Below, in pieces: positions 8,238 through 17,112 of a stretch of 34,713 bases of DNA. The DNA comes from Bacillota bacterium (GTDB lineage: Bacteria > Bacillota > Clostridia > Christensenellales > DTU072). A program made the translations under genes and the position numbers. The stretch lies in contig WQYD01000013.1 in NCBI GenBank assembly GCA_009781445.1, positions 1-34,713 on the forward strand, given 5' to 3'. Each line of letters begins with the position of its first letter. Within the stretch, counting starts at the first letter, position 1. The notes beneath the pieces are model-generated. The model did not search any database. It worked only from the letters and a program-made list of their open reading frames with translations, and was not told where the DNA came from.

Positions 8238-8355
8238 GTTGCGTGTGGCTTTTCGCATTGTGCCGTGGGTTGCACCCAAGGCTCAAGCATATCCTGCCCG
8301 CTTCGGGGCAGTTACGGAATATTCTGCACCATTTCCACCGTCCCTATGATGCAGG

Positions 8356-9432
8356 CTATCTATAAAAAATTTTAGCCTTGCAGTTCTTATCCCAGTTCTT
8401 GTCCCATTTTTTAGAGTTTGCTTTATTTACATAAATTTTTTGATGTTTGCCCCAATTCAAAAAAGCACCTGCCCCTACGGCTGAGATGCTATCGAGAAGT
8501 AAAATGCTTGTAATTTTGACACAATCTTGAAAAGCAAAATCGCCGACATATCTTATATTTTCAGGTATAAAAACGCTAATAATTGTGTCACGAGAGGATT
8601 CAAAGGCTTTTCTGCCTATTATGGTTACAGTTTTAGTTCCTATTTTTTCAGGAATCGTAACACAACATTCCGTCCCTGTGTATTTTTCAATAGAAAGAAC
8701 AGTAGTACCTATATTTAATTCTTTAAATTCAAAGAGAGTAGCAAATTTCTCTTCGCGTTGCTTTTCTTCGTGCAGTTTTTCTTGTTCCGCTTTCTCTTCG
8801 CGTTGCTTTTCTTCGTGCAGTTTTTCTTGTTCCGCTTTCTCTTCGCGTTGCTTTTCTTCGTGCAGTTTTTCTTGTTCCGCTTTTTTGCGCTTATACCTTG
8901 CTGTTGTGGCAGGTGCTTTTGCGTAAATTTCGGCTTTCTGTTCGTCATTTGCAACGGCTATCGCTTTTTCAAAATAGCTGTCTGCTTTTTTTTCAATACT
9001 CTCTTTGTTTCTGGCGTCCACTTCAGCTTCACTCAAATAGGTATCGGAATGTACAGAGTGAAAATAATCCTGGCAGTACAAACCGAAACCCTTTTCGCGC
9101 ATTAAGCAAAGCCCCAACCAGCCCCTATAATCGGCAGGATTCAATTTAATCGCCTCTTTGAAGGCTTTGTCTGCACTAAAGTCTTCACCCAAACTCAAAA
9201 ACACATTACCGTTTCTTATGTAATCCTCTGCCTCGTTCTGTTCTTTACCTATTATAGTTTTATTAATAACTTGGTTGGTGGTGTGTTGCGTGTTGTAGTT
9301 TGTGGTGTTATGGATAATATCTTGTTTAATTAGAATCTTTGTTCCGCAATGGTTGCAGAAGCCAAATTCCCTCGTGTCGTCCAACCCAACTTGTCCGCCA
9401 CATTGCCCGCAAACTAATGTAATAACTGCCAT
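8356..9432 (-). CDS. Zinc-ribbon, TPR-like, coiled-coil and leucine-rich-repeat protein
   Basis: A 358-residue protein with no signal peptide. Residues 8-29 form a zinc ribbon (C8xxC11, C26xxC29). Residues about 65-180 look TPR-like (NPADYRGWLGLC, with alternating helices). Residues about 184-228 are three exact copies of the 15-residue charged repeat EEKAEQEKLHEEKQR, encoded by perfect 45-bp repeats at 8749-8883. The C-terminus (about 235-340) is a BspA-type leucine-rich-repeat segment (VTIIGRKAFESS, VGDFAFQDC, VGAGAFLNW). AGGAGG precedes the ATG. It is probably a cytoplasmic interaction scaffold; no enzyme motif is seen. The exact DNA repeats imply recent expansion. Confidence 0.85.
   Translation of the reverse strand: MAVITLVCGQCGGQVGLDDTREFGFCNHCGTKILIKQDIIHNTTNYNTQHTTNQVINKTIIGKEQNEAEDYIRNGNVFLSLGEDFSADKAFKEAIKLNPADYRGWLGLCLMREKGFGLYCQDYFHSVHSDTYLSEAEVDARNKESIEKKADSYFEKAIAVANDEQKAEIYAKAPATTARYKRKKAEQEKLHEEKQREEKAEQEKLHEEKQREEKAEQEKLHEEKQREEKFATLFEFKELNIGTTVLSIEKYTGTECCVTIPEKIGTKTVTIIGRKAFESSRDTIISVFIPENIRYVGDFAFQDCVKITSILLLDSISAVGAGAFLNWGKHQKIYVNKANSKKWDKNWDKNCKAKIFYR
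8749..8883 (-). repeat. Three perfect 45-bp tandem repeats within a coding region
   Basis: Units start at 8749, 8794 and 8839 and are identical. Each encodes 15 residues of charged coiled coil in the zinc-ribbon protein. Copy number is likely to vary between strains. Confidence 0.9.
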
Positions 9433-9459
9433 TTTCTAAATCCTCCTAAGTGTTTTATA

Positions 9460-9540
9460 TAAAAAAACGACTCTATGCCAAAAAGCATAAAGCCGTTAAT
9501 CTTTACAGTTTATAGAATTCGCTTACTGTTTTAAAGCGAA
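9460..9540 (-). promoter_or_regulatory. Leader with H-type pseudoknot followed by intrinsic terminator
   Basis: On the minus strand, stem 1 is TTCGCTT/AAGCGAA (9534-9540 with 9518-9524) and stem 2 is ACAGT/ACTGT (9525-9529 with 9505-9509), where the first half of stem 2 lies in the loop of stem 1: an H-type pseudoknot. Next comes a 12-bp hairpin (9467-9478 with 9485-9496, two G-T wobbles) and a seven-T run, directly before the AGGAGG of the zinc-ribbon gene. The order promoter, knot, terminator, ribosome binding site suggests attenuation. It matches no riboswitch class I recognise. Confidence 0.5.
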
Positions 9541-9577
9541 GCGTTCTCTCTCTCTTATAGCGTGTTTTCATACTGCA

Positions 9578-9606
9578 ATTATACTAAAATAATCCCGTCT
9601 TTGAAT
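9578..9606 (-). promoter_or_regulatory. Candidate promoter of the zinc-ribbon protein gene
   Basis: On the minus strand a perfect TATAAT lies at 9578-9583, with a weak -35 (TTCAAA) about 16 bases upstream. It would start a leader of roughly 140 bases holding the pseudoknot and terminator. Between here and 9800 I see only an imperfect AACTC..GAGTT hairpin near 9680-9704 and CCTATTGCC-type short repeats. Confidence 0.5.
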
Positions 9607-9805
9607 GCTTTTGCCGTAACAATTTCAAGTTCCCTGCAATTAGCCTAAAACAAATTTGTCAGCGTCTTTTCCAACTCCCTCATATTTGAGAGAGTTAAAG
9701 TTTTCGTTATACAGTTTTTCCCTAAACATTTATTTCTTCATACTTTGCACCTCGTGGCTAAAATAAATCCACCACTATGCCCTATACCCTATTGCCTATG
9801 CCCTC

Positions 9806-9830
9806 AATGCACCATTGTGCATGGTGCATT
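9806..9830. repeat. Inverted repeat straddling the degV stop codon
   Basis: AATGCACCAT (9806-9815) and ATGGTGCATT (9821-9830) pair perfectly around a five-base loop. The stop codon of the minus-strand DegV gene (9829-9831) overlaps one arm. No T-tract follows on the minus strand. Confidence 0.65.
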
Positions 9831-10719
9831 ACTCTCTTTCCATTCCCACATAGCATACCCCAATCGTATTCGGCCCGCAGTGTGCGCCGATAACTGGGCC
9901 GATTATTTGGCGTTCAATTTTAATGTTCGGGATTCGTTCGGTGAGAAGTTCTTGAAGGTAATCAGCATCTTCTTTGCAGTTTGCGTCAAGTAGCCAAAGG
10001 GGGTATTTATCGGTGTCCTTAATTCTTTCTGCCACTTCGTTTGCGATTAGCGTGTACGCTTTATTTTTGCCTGAAGCCTTGTCTGCGGGGAAAAGTTTGC
10101 CGTCTTTACTCATTTTGATTATGGGCTTAATGTTTAAAAGTCCGCCGATTGCGGCTTTAACGGCAGAAATTCTGCCACCGCGTTTTAAATGGTTAAGATC
10201 GTTTGCCACAAAGGCAAGGTTTACTTTTTTAGAAAAACCCTCTAAAAACTCTGTCATTTCTTTCACGGATTTTCCTTCGTTCCAAAGTTTTGCACCCTCG
10301 TAAACTTGAATTCCGCCACCAAGGCTTATTGACTTTGTGTCAAACCTTGTGAATTTTAAGTTGGGATAAGTTTCTTTAAGTTCGTTAAGTGCGATTTGAA
10401 GGCTTTGGAATGTACCGCTTAATTCAGAGGAAAAACTTACATAAAAAATCTCTTTTCCCTCTTTTAAATAGGGTTCAAAGGCTTCTTTGTAATCTTCAGG
10501 ATTAAGGGCGATTGTGGTGGGCATTTTGCCACCGACTGCCATTAAGCCGTAAAACCAATCGGGGTTAAATTCTTCGCCCATATCGGCAAGATACACGGTT
10601 CCGTCTACCGTCCAAGGCATTCTTAGCACTGTTTTATCAATGTTTTGTTCTTTGGCAAGCGTGTGCCAAAGTTCGCTGTCCGTATCGTGAAAAAATACTA
10701 TATTGTTCTTTTTATTCAT
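9829..10719 (-). CDS. DegV family fatty-acid-binding protein
   Basis: A DegV/EDD-fold protein of 296 residues. Characterised members bind a fatty acid and, as FakB, present it to the kinase FakA for phosphorylation. Family landmarks are the phosphate-loop-like FSSELSGTFQSLQIA segment (residues about 97-111), the DTKSISLGGG segment and KPIIKMSKDGKL in the C-terminal domain. AAGGA precedes the ATG. It lies 32 bases after the helicase gene on the same strand and is probably read from that transcript, though the pairing has no obvious logic. No fakA is in the window. Confidence 0.88.
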   Translation of the reverse strand: MNKKNNIVFFHDTDSELWHTLAKEQNIDKTVLRMPWTVDGTVYLADMGEEFNPDWFYGLMAVGGKMPTTIALNPEDYKEAFEPYLKEGKEIFYVSFSSELSGTFQSLQIALNELKETYPNLKFTRFDTKSISLGGGIQVYEGAKLWNEGKSVKEMTEFLEGFSKKVNLAFVANDLNHLKRGGRISAVKAAIGGLLNIKPIIKMSKDGKLFPADKASGKNKAYTLIANEVAERIKDTDKYPLWLLDANCKEDADYLQELLTERIPNIKIERQIIGPVIGAHCGPNTIGVCYVGMERE

Positions 10720-10751
10720 AATTTATTGTTCCTTATAATCATTTATTTTAT

Positions 10752-13700
10752 TTATTCGTTTTGTTCGTTCTTTTTTTGTTCTTTGATTTTCTTCTTTTGA
10801 AGTTCAATTTGTTCTACAAGGGCATCAAGCACTTGGGCGCGGGAAAGCCACCAATCTCTACTCCAAACGCGCACAATTTTCCAACCGCAACTCTCAAGGA
10901 ATTTAACGCGGTAAACATCTCTTTCCAAGATATTATCCGCAGAGTGGAACGCCTGATAATCGCACTCAACACCAAGCACATATTGCTTTAAGGCTTCGTC
11001 ATAAACCGCAAGGCTTAACTTATACTTGGTGTTTCCAAGGTTCATATCCACCACATAGCCAAGTTTTTCAAGCGCGGTTTTCATTTGCCGTTCGTAATGC
11101 CCGATAGGATCAATAACGCTTCTTTCCTTGTGAAGTGTGGCAAGCACGGATTTAACTTCGTCCTGATTTCCGTTAGATACGGCACGGATATATTGAAGAT
11201 ACCGCTTTAAAAGCCTCGGGCCTTTGTTCTTAGATTGTTCCATGCGATCAAGTTCTTCAGGTTCAACACTGGTTACCACAAAAATCCTCTTTTTGGCACG
11301 GGTGATTGCCACATTAAGCCTATTCTCACCGCCGTCCATGGAAAGAGGCCCGAATTGCGCCACAATCTTATCGCCCTCATTTCTTGCATAACCTATGCTG
11401 AAAATGATAATGTCGCGTTCTTCACCTTGCACATTTTCAAGGTTTTTAACGAAAATTGATAAATCCTCACCATTTTCCACGCGGTTCTTTTCCTGCGAAA
11501 GTTGCTTAGCAAATTGGGGGGTTTTAAGGGCTTCCGCGTCAAGCATATCTTCAATATATTCCTTTTGTTCCACATTGAATGTTACTATGCCGATGCTTTC
11601 ACGGTGCTTTCTATCCCTAAGCAAATTCTTCACAAGTTTCACCACGGCAGAGGCTTCCTCGTGGTTCTTCCTATCAATCCACGCGCCCTGCACCATTATG
11701 CGCTTAATGGGCTGTTCGCCTGCCACATGGCGGATATTATTAGGTGCGACTTGCAAGCGGTTATCATAAAACGCCGCGTTGCTGAAATCAATAAGTTCGG
11801 CGGATTTACTTCTATAGTGGTAAGAAAGGTGAACAGGGAAATACCGCGAAGTGGCAAGATCAAGCAGGCTTTCCACTTCAAGCGCGGCACGCATTGATAA
11901 ATTCATATCAAAGAGTTCACCCTCGTCACCAAAGTATCTTTTCACGAAACCTGCTGTGGGGCGAAGCTGTTTGTTATCACCTGCAACCACAACTTTAGTA
12001 CCGCGGTAAATTGCAGGAATTGCGGATTCAATGAAAATCTGGCTGGCTTCGTCAAACACAATTAAATCAAAAAGGTTAGCTTTAAGCGGTAAAATGGTAC
12101 TCACATTTTCGGGGCTTAAAAGCCAGCAGGGGAAAAGCCTTAAAAGGTAATCCTCAAAATGCTCAAACATTGCGCGAATGGGCATAAACTTTCCGCCTTT
12201 GTTAATGTTGTGCAAAAAGTCGTGCGTGTTGCCTGCTTGCTGATAAAAATCTGCGTAATCTTTTGAGAAAATATCTTTAGCAAGTGTGCGTGAAAGTTCC
12301 CTTTGTTCCGCTTTTAGCGAAATAATGCGCTTTCTTAAATCCTCATAAGTAACGGTTTTGCTTAGGAAAACTTCCACGAAATTATTGCTTTTAATAATTT
12401 GGTGATAAATTCTGATGGGCACAACTTTTGCAAGTTCTGCGTTGAAAGAGGGCAAAGTGCCGTCACTTCTGCAATATGCAAAATTCAAAATTTCGGTTAC
12501 GCCTTGGGGCAAGGATTTAAGTGCGGAATACATATCCTTAATTTTCACATAGCTTTCAAGCGCGGTTTGAAGTTTTTTAAGCAAAACCGTGTTTCCGTTC
12601 AAAAGCCCTGCGATTGCCATTGCGTAGCCTTGCCTATCTAAAACCCTGCCAAGGATTTCATACTTTTCTTCGTACTGTTCCAAAGCGTGCTTTGCGATAT
12701 TTAAATCAATTGCGATATTATGCCTATGTTCGTCATAGCGCATTTTTATAAAAGGGAAAGCGGGCCAAAGCAAGGGGAAGGCGGAAAACCTTAGGGCTTT
12801 GGAAAGAGTGGGGTGTTCAATATCTGCAATTATCCCTGCCACTTTGCCTATAGAACGGCGATCGTCCGCTTGTTCTTCAAAATAGAATGTGGAAAGATAA
12901 CGGCTTCTTGGGTAGCGGGAATTATCAAAGGGTGCAGGCGGTTTTTTCAAAAATTCCGCAATCGCGCTTTGCGCTTCCTTTAAATGGTGCATATCAATCC
13001 CCGGAAGAATGTGGGGAATCATTTCGTTTGCTTTAATTAAGGAATCGTAGCTAATATAAAGTTTGGCTAAATCCTTATCCTCAATAAGGCGCATATCTTC
13101 GCTTAATTCAGGATAATTTCTTCTGATAACGCCTGTGTTTTTTAGCCCGTTATAAAAATCGTAATCTTTAGTATTATCGCCAATGTTATAACTCGCCGCG
13201 TACATTTCTTGAAGCGTAAGCCCGAAGTCTGTGCGGGTAAAAAGCGTGTCGCTTATGCTTTGCAAAATATCAAGTTCGGATTGAATGTTTAATTCGGTTT
13301 TCTTGTGCTTTAAATGCGCTTCGTCATAATTCCTGCCGTAAGTTCTTTCGTGCATTTCCTTGGCGCGTTCAAAAAACTTAGCTTTATCCTTTTCAGGATC
13401 GGGGATAAGCATTGCTTTGCTGTTAAGTTTGCCAAGGCGGTTAAACACCACATCAAGCGCGGCGCGCTTTTGGCTTACCACAAGCACCGTTTTCTTTTTG
13501 CACAAGGCGTCACTGATTATGTTCACAATGGTTTGGGATTTTCCCGTCCCAGGGGGGCCATAAACCACCACATTGTTTTCCTTGGCAATAACCTTGAGTG
13601 CGTTTTCTTGCGCATAATCCAAGTCATGAATTTCGTAAAATAAATCCCTGTCCTTTTTGTTCTTTCTTGCAAGGCTTTTATTCTTTTTATTTAGCTTTTT

Positions 13701-14609
13701 TGCCTCACCGGGGCGAAGCAACAAATCAATAGACGGCGAACTCAAATTATCCTTTTCAAGCGCAAGATAATCGTCATAAATGCTGTTAGCAAGCGGAAAC
13801 CTGCCAAGCACCGCCATGTTCTCAACCTTTAAATTATCTGCGTTATAATTATCAGAGAATTCATAGCGCGATAAGCTTTTTTTGTTAGGCTTTGCAAGCG
13901 CGACTTTAAAACCCTTGGATTTAAGGTAATCCACAACCTCAGCCACACACTTGGGGGAATCTTCCGCGTGCGGGAAAAATTCCTGCGTAACTTTTTCTGC
14001 ATTTATGCCCTTTTCCTTGGAATAGGCAAGCACAAAAGTTTTATTTAAAATTATAGGTTGATTCCTGTCAAGCACTATCTTAGCTTCGTCTTTTTCTATC
14101 ACGAGGTTTGCCGGGAAAAGCATAAGCGGTGCGCGCAAAGGAATATCAGAAGTTAAATTGCCTGCCACGAAAGGGTAGCCGATATATAAATCGTTTCTGC
14201 CAGTTTCTTTCTCAATTTCGTCTACTTCGCGTTTTAAATATCTTAAAGAAGAAATCTCTCTTTCCAAGAACGCCACTTTGCCTTCAGAAGCTGGCTTTTT
14301 TGCCTTGGGCTTAACCTTAATTTCGGTTGATTCTTCCTCTGAGGATTCGGCAACGGTGGCAACCACTTCGGCGGTTTCCTTATCGCTTGCTTTGCAAATT
14401 TTGGTGGCAATCTTTTCGTCCATAAGCACGAATTCCGCGCGCTTGTGCCACAAAAATTCTAAAAAATCATCTACTGCGTCTGTACGGCTTTCAAGCAAAC
14501 GCCCAATGTCGTAGCTATATTTTTTAACCACATCTTTTAGGAATAGGCTTCTGTTGCGTCCGCTGATTTGAATAAACCGTTCTTTATATTTATTATAGAT
14601 AGTGTTCAT
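10752..14609 (-). CDS. DUF4011-type superfamily 1 helicase with C-terminal Vsr/DUF559-like nuclease domain
   Basis: A 1285-residue protein. The N-terminus has the DUF4011-like start (ERFIQISGRNRSL). The helicase core shows Walker A GPPGTGKSQT (residue about 350), motif II DEASQ (about 853), GDNKQLRPT just after it, and motif VI NVAITRAKKRIF (about 1103). The last 100 residues resemble the Vsr/MTES_1575-type endonuclease fold (VLGVECDYQAFHSADN, then RDVYRVKFLESCGWKIVRVWSRDWW). An acidic, lysine-rich linker lies near residues 75-115. Proteins of this architecture are phage-defence candidates (I recall the Hhe-type system, unchecked); defence is inferred. The transcript appears leaderless. Degradation of nucleic acids is plausible but the substrate is unknown. 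Confidence 0.85.
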   Translation of the reverse strand: MNTIYNKYKERFIQISGRNRSLFLKDVVKKYSYDIGRLLESRTDAVDDFLEFLWHKRAEFVLMDEKIATKICKASDKETAEVVATVAESSEEESTEIKVKPKAKKPASEGKVAFLEREISSLRYLKREVDEIEKETGRNDLYIGYPFVAGNLTSDIPLRAPLMLFPANLVIEKDEAKIVLDRNQPIILNKTFVLAYSKEKGINAEKVTQEFFPHAEDSPKCVAEVVDYLKSKGFKVALAKPNKKSLSRYEFSDNYNADNLKVENMAVLGRFPLANSIYDDYLALEKDNLSSPSIDLLLRPGEAKKLNKKNKSLARKNKKDRDLFYEIHDLDYAQENALKVIAKENNVVVYGPPGTGKSQTIVNIISDALCKKKTVLVVSQKRAALDVVFNRLGKLNSKAMLIPDPEKDKAKFFERAKEMHERTYGRNYDEAHLKHKKTELNIQSELDILQSISDTLFTRTDFGLTLQEMYAASYNIGDNTKDYDFYNGLKNTGVIRRNYPELSEDMRLIEDKDLAKLYISYDSLIKANEMIPHILPGIDMHHLKEAQSAIAEFLKKPPAPFDNSRYPRSRYLSTFYFEEQADDRRSIGKVAGIIADIEHPTLSKALRFSAFPLLWPAFPFIKMRYDEHRHNIAIDLNIAKHALEQYEEKYEILGRVLDRQGYAMAIAGLLNGNTVLLKKLQTALESYVKIKDMYSALKSLPQGVTEILNFAYCRSDGTLPSFNAELAKVVPIRIYHQIIKSNNFVEVFLSKTVTYEDLRKRIISLKAEQRELSRTLAKDIFSKDYADFYQQAGNTHDFLHNINKGGKFMPIRAMFEHFEDYLLRLFPCWLLSPENVSTILPLKANLFDLIVFDEASQIFIESAIPAIYRGTKVVVAGDNKQLRPTAGFVKRYFGDEGELFDMNLSMRAALEVESLLDLATSRYFPVHLSYHYRSKSAELIDFSNAAFYDNRLQVAPNNIRHVAGEQPIKRIMVQGAWIDRKNHEEASAVVKLVKNLLRDRKHRESIGIVTFNVEQKEYIEDMLDAEALKTPQFAKQLSQEKNRVENGEDLSIFVKNLENVQGEERDIIIFSIGYARNEGDKIVAQFGPLSMDGGENRLNVAITRAKKRIFVVTSVEPEELDRMEQSKNKGPRLLKRYLQYIRAVSNGNQDEVKSVLATLHKERSVIDPIGHYERQMKTALEKLGYVVDMNLGNTKYKLSLAVYDEALKQYVLGVECDYQAFHSADNILERDVYRVKFLESCGWKIVRVWSRDWWLSRAQVLDALVEQIELQKKKIKEQKKNEQNE

Positions 14610-14615
14610 ACAATG

Positions 14616-14644
14616 ATTATATCATGAAGATTTTTAAAAGTAAA
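14616..14644 (-). promoter_or_regulatory. Promoter of the helicase gene, giving a leaderless transcript
   Basis: On the minus strand TTTACT (14639-14644) and a perfect TATAAT (14616-14621) are 17 bases apart. The predicted start falls at about 14609, the A of the ATG itself. Confidence 0.65.
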
Positions 14645-14708
14645 AAGGAAAAAAGCAAAAGAGGAACAATTTGGTAAAAATTCTTAAGGATAAAAAGCGA
14701 ATAATTTA

Positions 14709-14737
14709 TTAAAAAACCACGCAGTCCGTGGTATAAT
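14709..14737 (+). promoter_or_regulatory. Promoter and palindrome of the InlB-repeat lipoprotein gene
   Basis: A perfect TATAAT (14732-14737) lies ten bases before the GTG start; the -35 (TTAAAA) is weak. The palindrome ACCACG-cagtc-CGTGGT (14716-14732) fills the spacer and touches the -10, where a bound repressor or activator would act. The expected transcript start is about three bases before the GTG. Confidence 0.5.
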
Positions 14738-14746
14738 TTAATCACT

Positions 14747-17056
14747 GTGAAGCGAAATGTTTTTCTAATTGTCATTATGCTTTTTGCTGTGTCTGCCATT
14801 CTTGCGGGCTGTTTTTTAGGTGGCGGGGAAAGTGAGGAAAAAGAGGGCAAGTACGAAACGCCCACAGAGCTTAGATATGAAAGCGGGCTTTTGCAATGGC
14901 ATAGCACTGCAAATTCATCTTTATTTGATATTGAGTTAAACGGAAATATTGTTACCTCATTTGGTTTTTTATCCTCATATTATATTCAATCGGGGCATTA
15001 CACGGCGAGGGTGAGAGTAGCGGAAACGAAGCAATTTTACGCCTCTGATTGGACGGGCGAAATTTCATTTTCAGTGGTTCAGCCTTTCACCTTGCATTAT
15101 CAGGACGGAAGTTATTTCTCAGAATCTTTTGAAACCGTGGCAGGCGATCCTTATGAAAATCTTCCTATAATTCAACGCGAGGGTTATGAGTTTTTGGGTT
15201 GGTTTTCAAGCCAACACGGCGGTGTGGAAATCACTAACGGAATGCCTGCCCTCACTGTGCAGGATTTTTACGCAAGGTGGAAACCGCTTGAATTCACGCT
15301 TTATTTTGATAACAACGGCGGTGAGGGTGAGAGCAGTAAGATAATCATTTTCGGCAGTGTTTTAGGTTCTTTACCCGTCCCCGAAAAGGCAGGATATTTC
15401 TTCGGCGGTTGGTTTTCTGAAGACGGGGCAACAAATATAATCACCTCAACCCCTGTGAACAAAACGGAAGATATAACGGTTTATGCGCGTTGGCTTAAAG
15501 AAATTGAAATCTCGTTTGAAAGCGAAAACGGCAATGATTCTGTGCTTAAAACGGCGATAGTTTCCCACCCTCTGCCACTGCACAATGCGCCTCAAAAAAC
15601 AGGCTATGTGTTCGGCGGATATTTTGCTAAAAAGGGCGGTGAGGGAATGCAAATTTATAGCCTCAATATGTCCCCCTTGTTTGGTTTTTGGGGGGAAGAT
15701 TTCCCCACAGTTTTGTACGCAAAATGGACGCCCGTTACAAGGCAAATTTCCTTTAACCGAAACGGCGGAACAGGTGGCACAGCGCAAGCGGTAGCAGAGT
15801 TTGATAGCCCCATGCCAAGCGCGGAAGCCCCCTCAAGAATCGGTTACACTTTTATGGGATACTTCGTTCTTGGCAGTAACCCACAGCTTTTTTATTATGA
15901 TAAAGATATGGTTAGCCTAAGGGATTGGGATCGCCCTGAGATTAGCGCATTTTCATATGTTTTGCACGCGCATTGGCAGGTGAATACATATGGAATCAGC
16001 CTTGTTGTGGGCGAAGGCGCGCCACTTTTAAACAATGAACACACGGTAGAATTTAACCAACATTACACTCTTGAAGTTCCTCAAGAAAGATATGGCTATA
16101 TCTTCGGCGGTTGGTGGACTTCGGCGGGCGGTGGAACGCAATTTACTAATGAAAACGGCGTTAGTTTGTCCGCTTGGAATCGCACAAGCGGAATAACCCT
16201 TTACGCAATATGGATGGCGCAAAGGTACACACTTCTATATGTGGATAGCGGAATTGAGTTAAGCCACACAGTTACATTTAACCCAAATTATGAAGGCGCG
16301 CTGTTGCCTTATTTTACCCAAACGGTAACGCTTTTTGAGGGGCTAAAATATCACGAACCAAGGGGGCGCACAGGGTACATATTTGCAGGCTGGTACACCA
16401 CCGAACTTTTGAATATTCCCTTTAATTTTAACGCCACCGTAAGCGGGGATATAACGGTGTATGCAAAGTGGATTTCATATGATTCAAGCCACCGTGTGCT
16501 TGATATAGGGCGTGGTTCAGGGGGCTTTAGTTTTTTCCCCTCAAGTTCTACCTCTCAGTGGTTCGTTTTCGTTCCGCTTGTTACGCAATACATAAGAATA
16601 GTTGTAGCGGTAACAACGGGCGTTTCTGTGTCTGCGTTTATTCATGACGCCGAGGGCTTTGCGAGTAGACCGCCCAAACCCTTTGCAACTTACTATTCAT
16701 ATACGCAACAAGAATCTATAAATTTCCTTGCGGTAGCAGGTAGCCCTTACTATCTTCTTGTGTCGTCTGGTGGCGGTGTTACGCAGGGCAGTGTAAGCAT
16801 ATCCGCAGAGGGAAACAGGTTGCCTAATGACGGCGGAAAGGCGCAACCCACCACTTCGCGCACAGCCACATTCGGTTGGGAAACCCCCCTCATTTCTTGG
16901 ACGCCTGTGCGCGCAGGTTTTTCATTTGGCGGATACTTCACAGAGCCGAACGGTGAGGGTGAAATGTTTTATGATTCACAAAGAAATCCCGTTAAAAACA
17001 TTTGGGATTTTGAATATCATGATATAATTATACCGTTGTACGCAAAATGGACTTAA
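14747..17056 (+). CDS. Surface lipoprotein with InlB-type (Listeria-Bacteroides) repeats
   Basis: A 769-residue exported lipoprotein. The signal peptide ends in ILAGC with Cys22 as lipidation site, followed by a G/E-rich linker. Residues about 110-560 hold six beta repeats of the InlB B-repeat kind, each ending in GYxFxGWF ... YAxW (e.g. GYFFGGWFSEDG, GYIFGGWWTSAGG). A different beta domain (about 565-690) comes next, then a seventh repeat at the end (GFSFGGYFTEPNGEGE ... LYAKW). The GTG start is chosen because it yields a complete signal peptide and matches the promoter. The repeats suggest cell-surface binding or stalk formation; the ligand is unknown. It lies 56 bases before the ABC transporter gene, probably in one transcript. 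Confidence 0.88.
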   Translation: MKRNVFLIVIMLFAVSAILAGCFLGGGESEEKEGKYETPTELRYESGLLQWHSTANSSLFDIELNGNIVTSFGFLSSYYIQSGHYTARVRVAETKQFYASDWTGEISFSVVQPFTLHYQDGSYFSESFETVAGDPYENLPIIQREGYEFLGWFSSQHGGVEITNGMPALTVQDFYARWKPLEFTLYFDNNGGEGESSKIIIFGSVLGSLPVPEKAGYFFGGWFSEDGATNIITSTPVNKTEDITVYARWLKEIEISFESENGNDSVLKTAIVSHPLPLHNAPQKTGYVFGGYFAKKGGEGMQIYSLNMSPLFGFWGEDFPTVLYAKWTPVTRQISFNRNGGTGGTAQAVAEFDSPMPSAEAPSRIGYTFMGYFVLGSNPQLFYYDKDMVSLRDWDRPEISAFSYVLHAHWQVNTYGISLVVGEGAPLLNNEHTVEFNQHYTLEVPQERYGYIFGGWWTSAGGGTQFTNENGVSLSAWNRTSGITLYAIWMAQRYTLLYVDSGIELSHTVTFNPNYEGALLPYFTQTVTLFEGLKYHEPRGRTGYIFAGWYTTELLNIPFNFNATVSGDITVYAKWISYDSSHRVLDIGRGSGGFSFFPSSSTSQWFVFVPLVTQYIRIVVAVTTGVSVSAFIHDAEGFASRPPKPFATYYSYTQQESINFLAVAGSPYYLLVSSGGGVTQGSVSISAEGNRLPNDGGKAQPTTSRTATFGWETPLISWTPVRAGFSFGGYFTEPNGEGEMFYDSQRNPVKNIWDFEYHDIIIPLYAKWT

Positions 17057-17112
17057 GTGAAACCGTATTGCTACCAAATTACATATAGGCAAAAAGCCTA
17101 GCTAAGGAAACT

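Noticed and set aside
7992-8290. Overlapping minus-strand frames in the GC-rich repeat zone
   Set aside because: They follow the inverted and direct repeats and the terminator stem; composition is low-complexity and no start signal is present.
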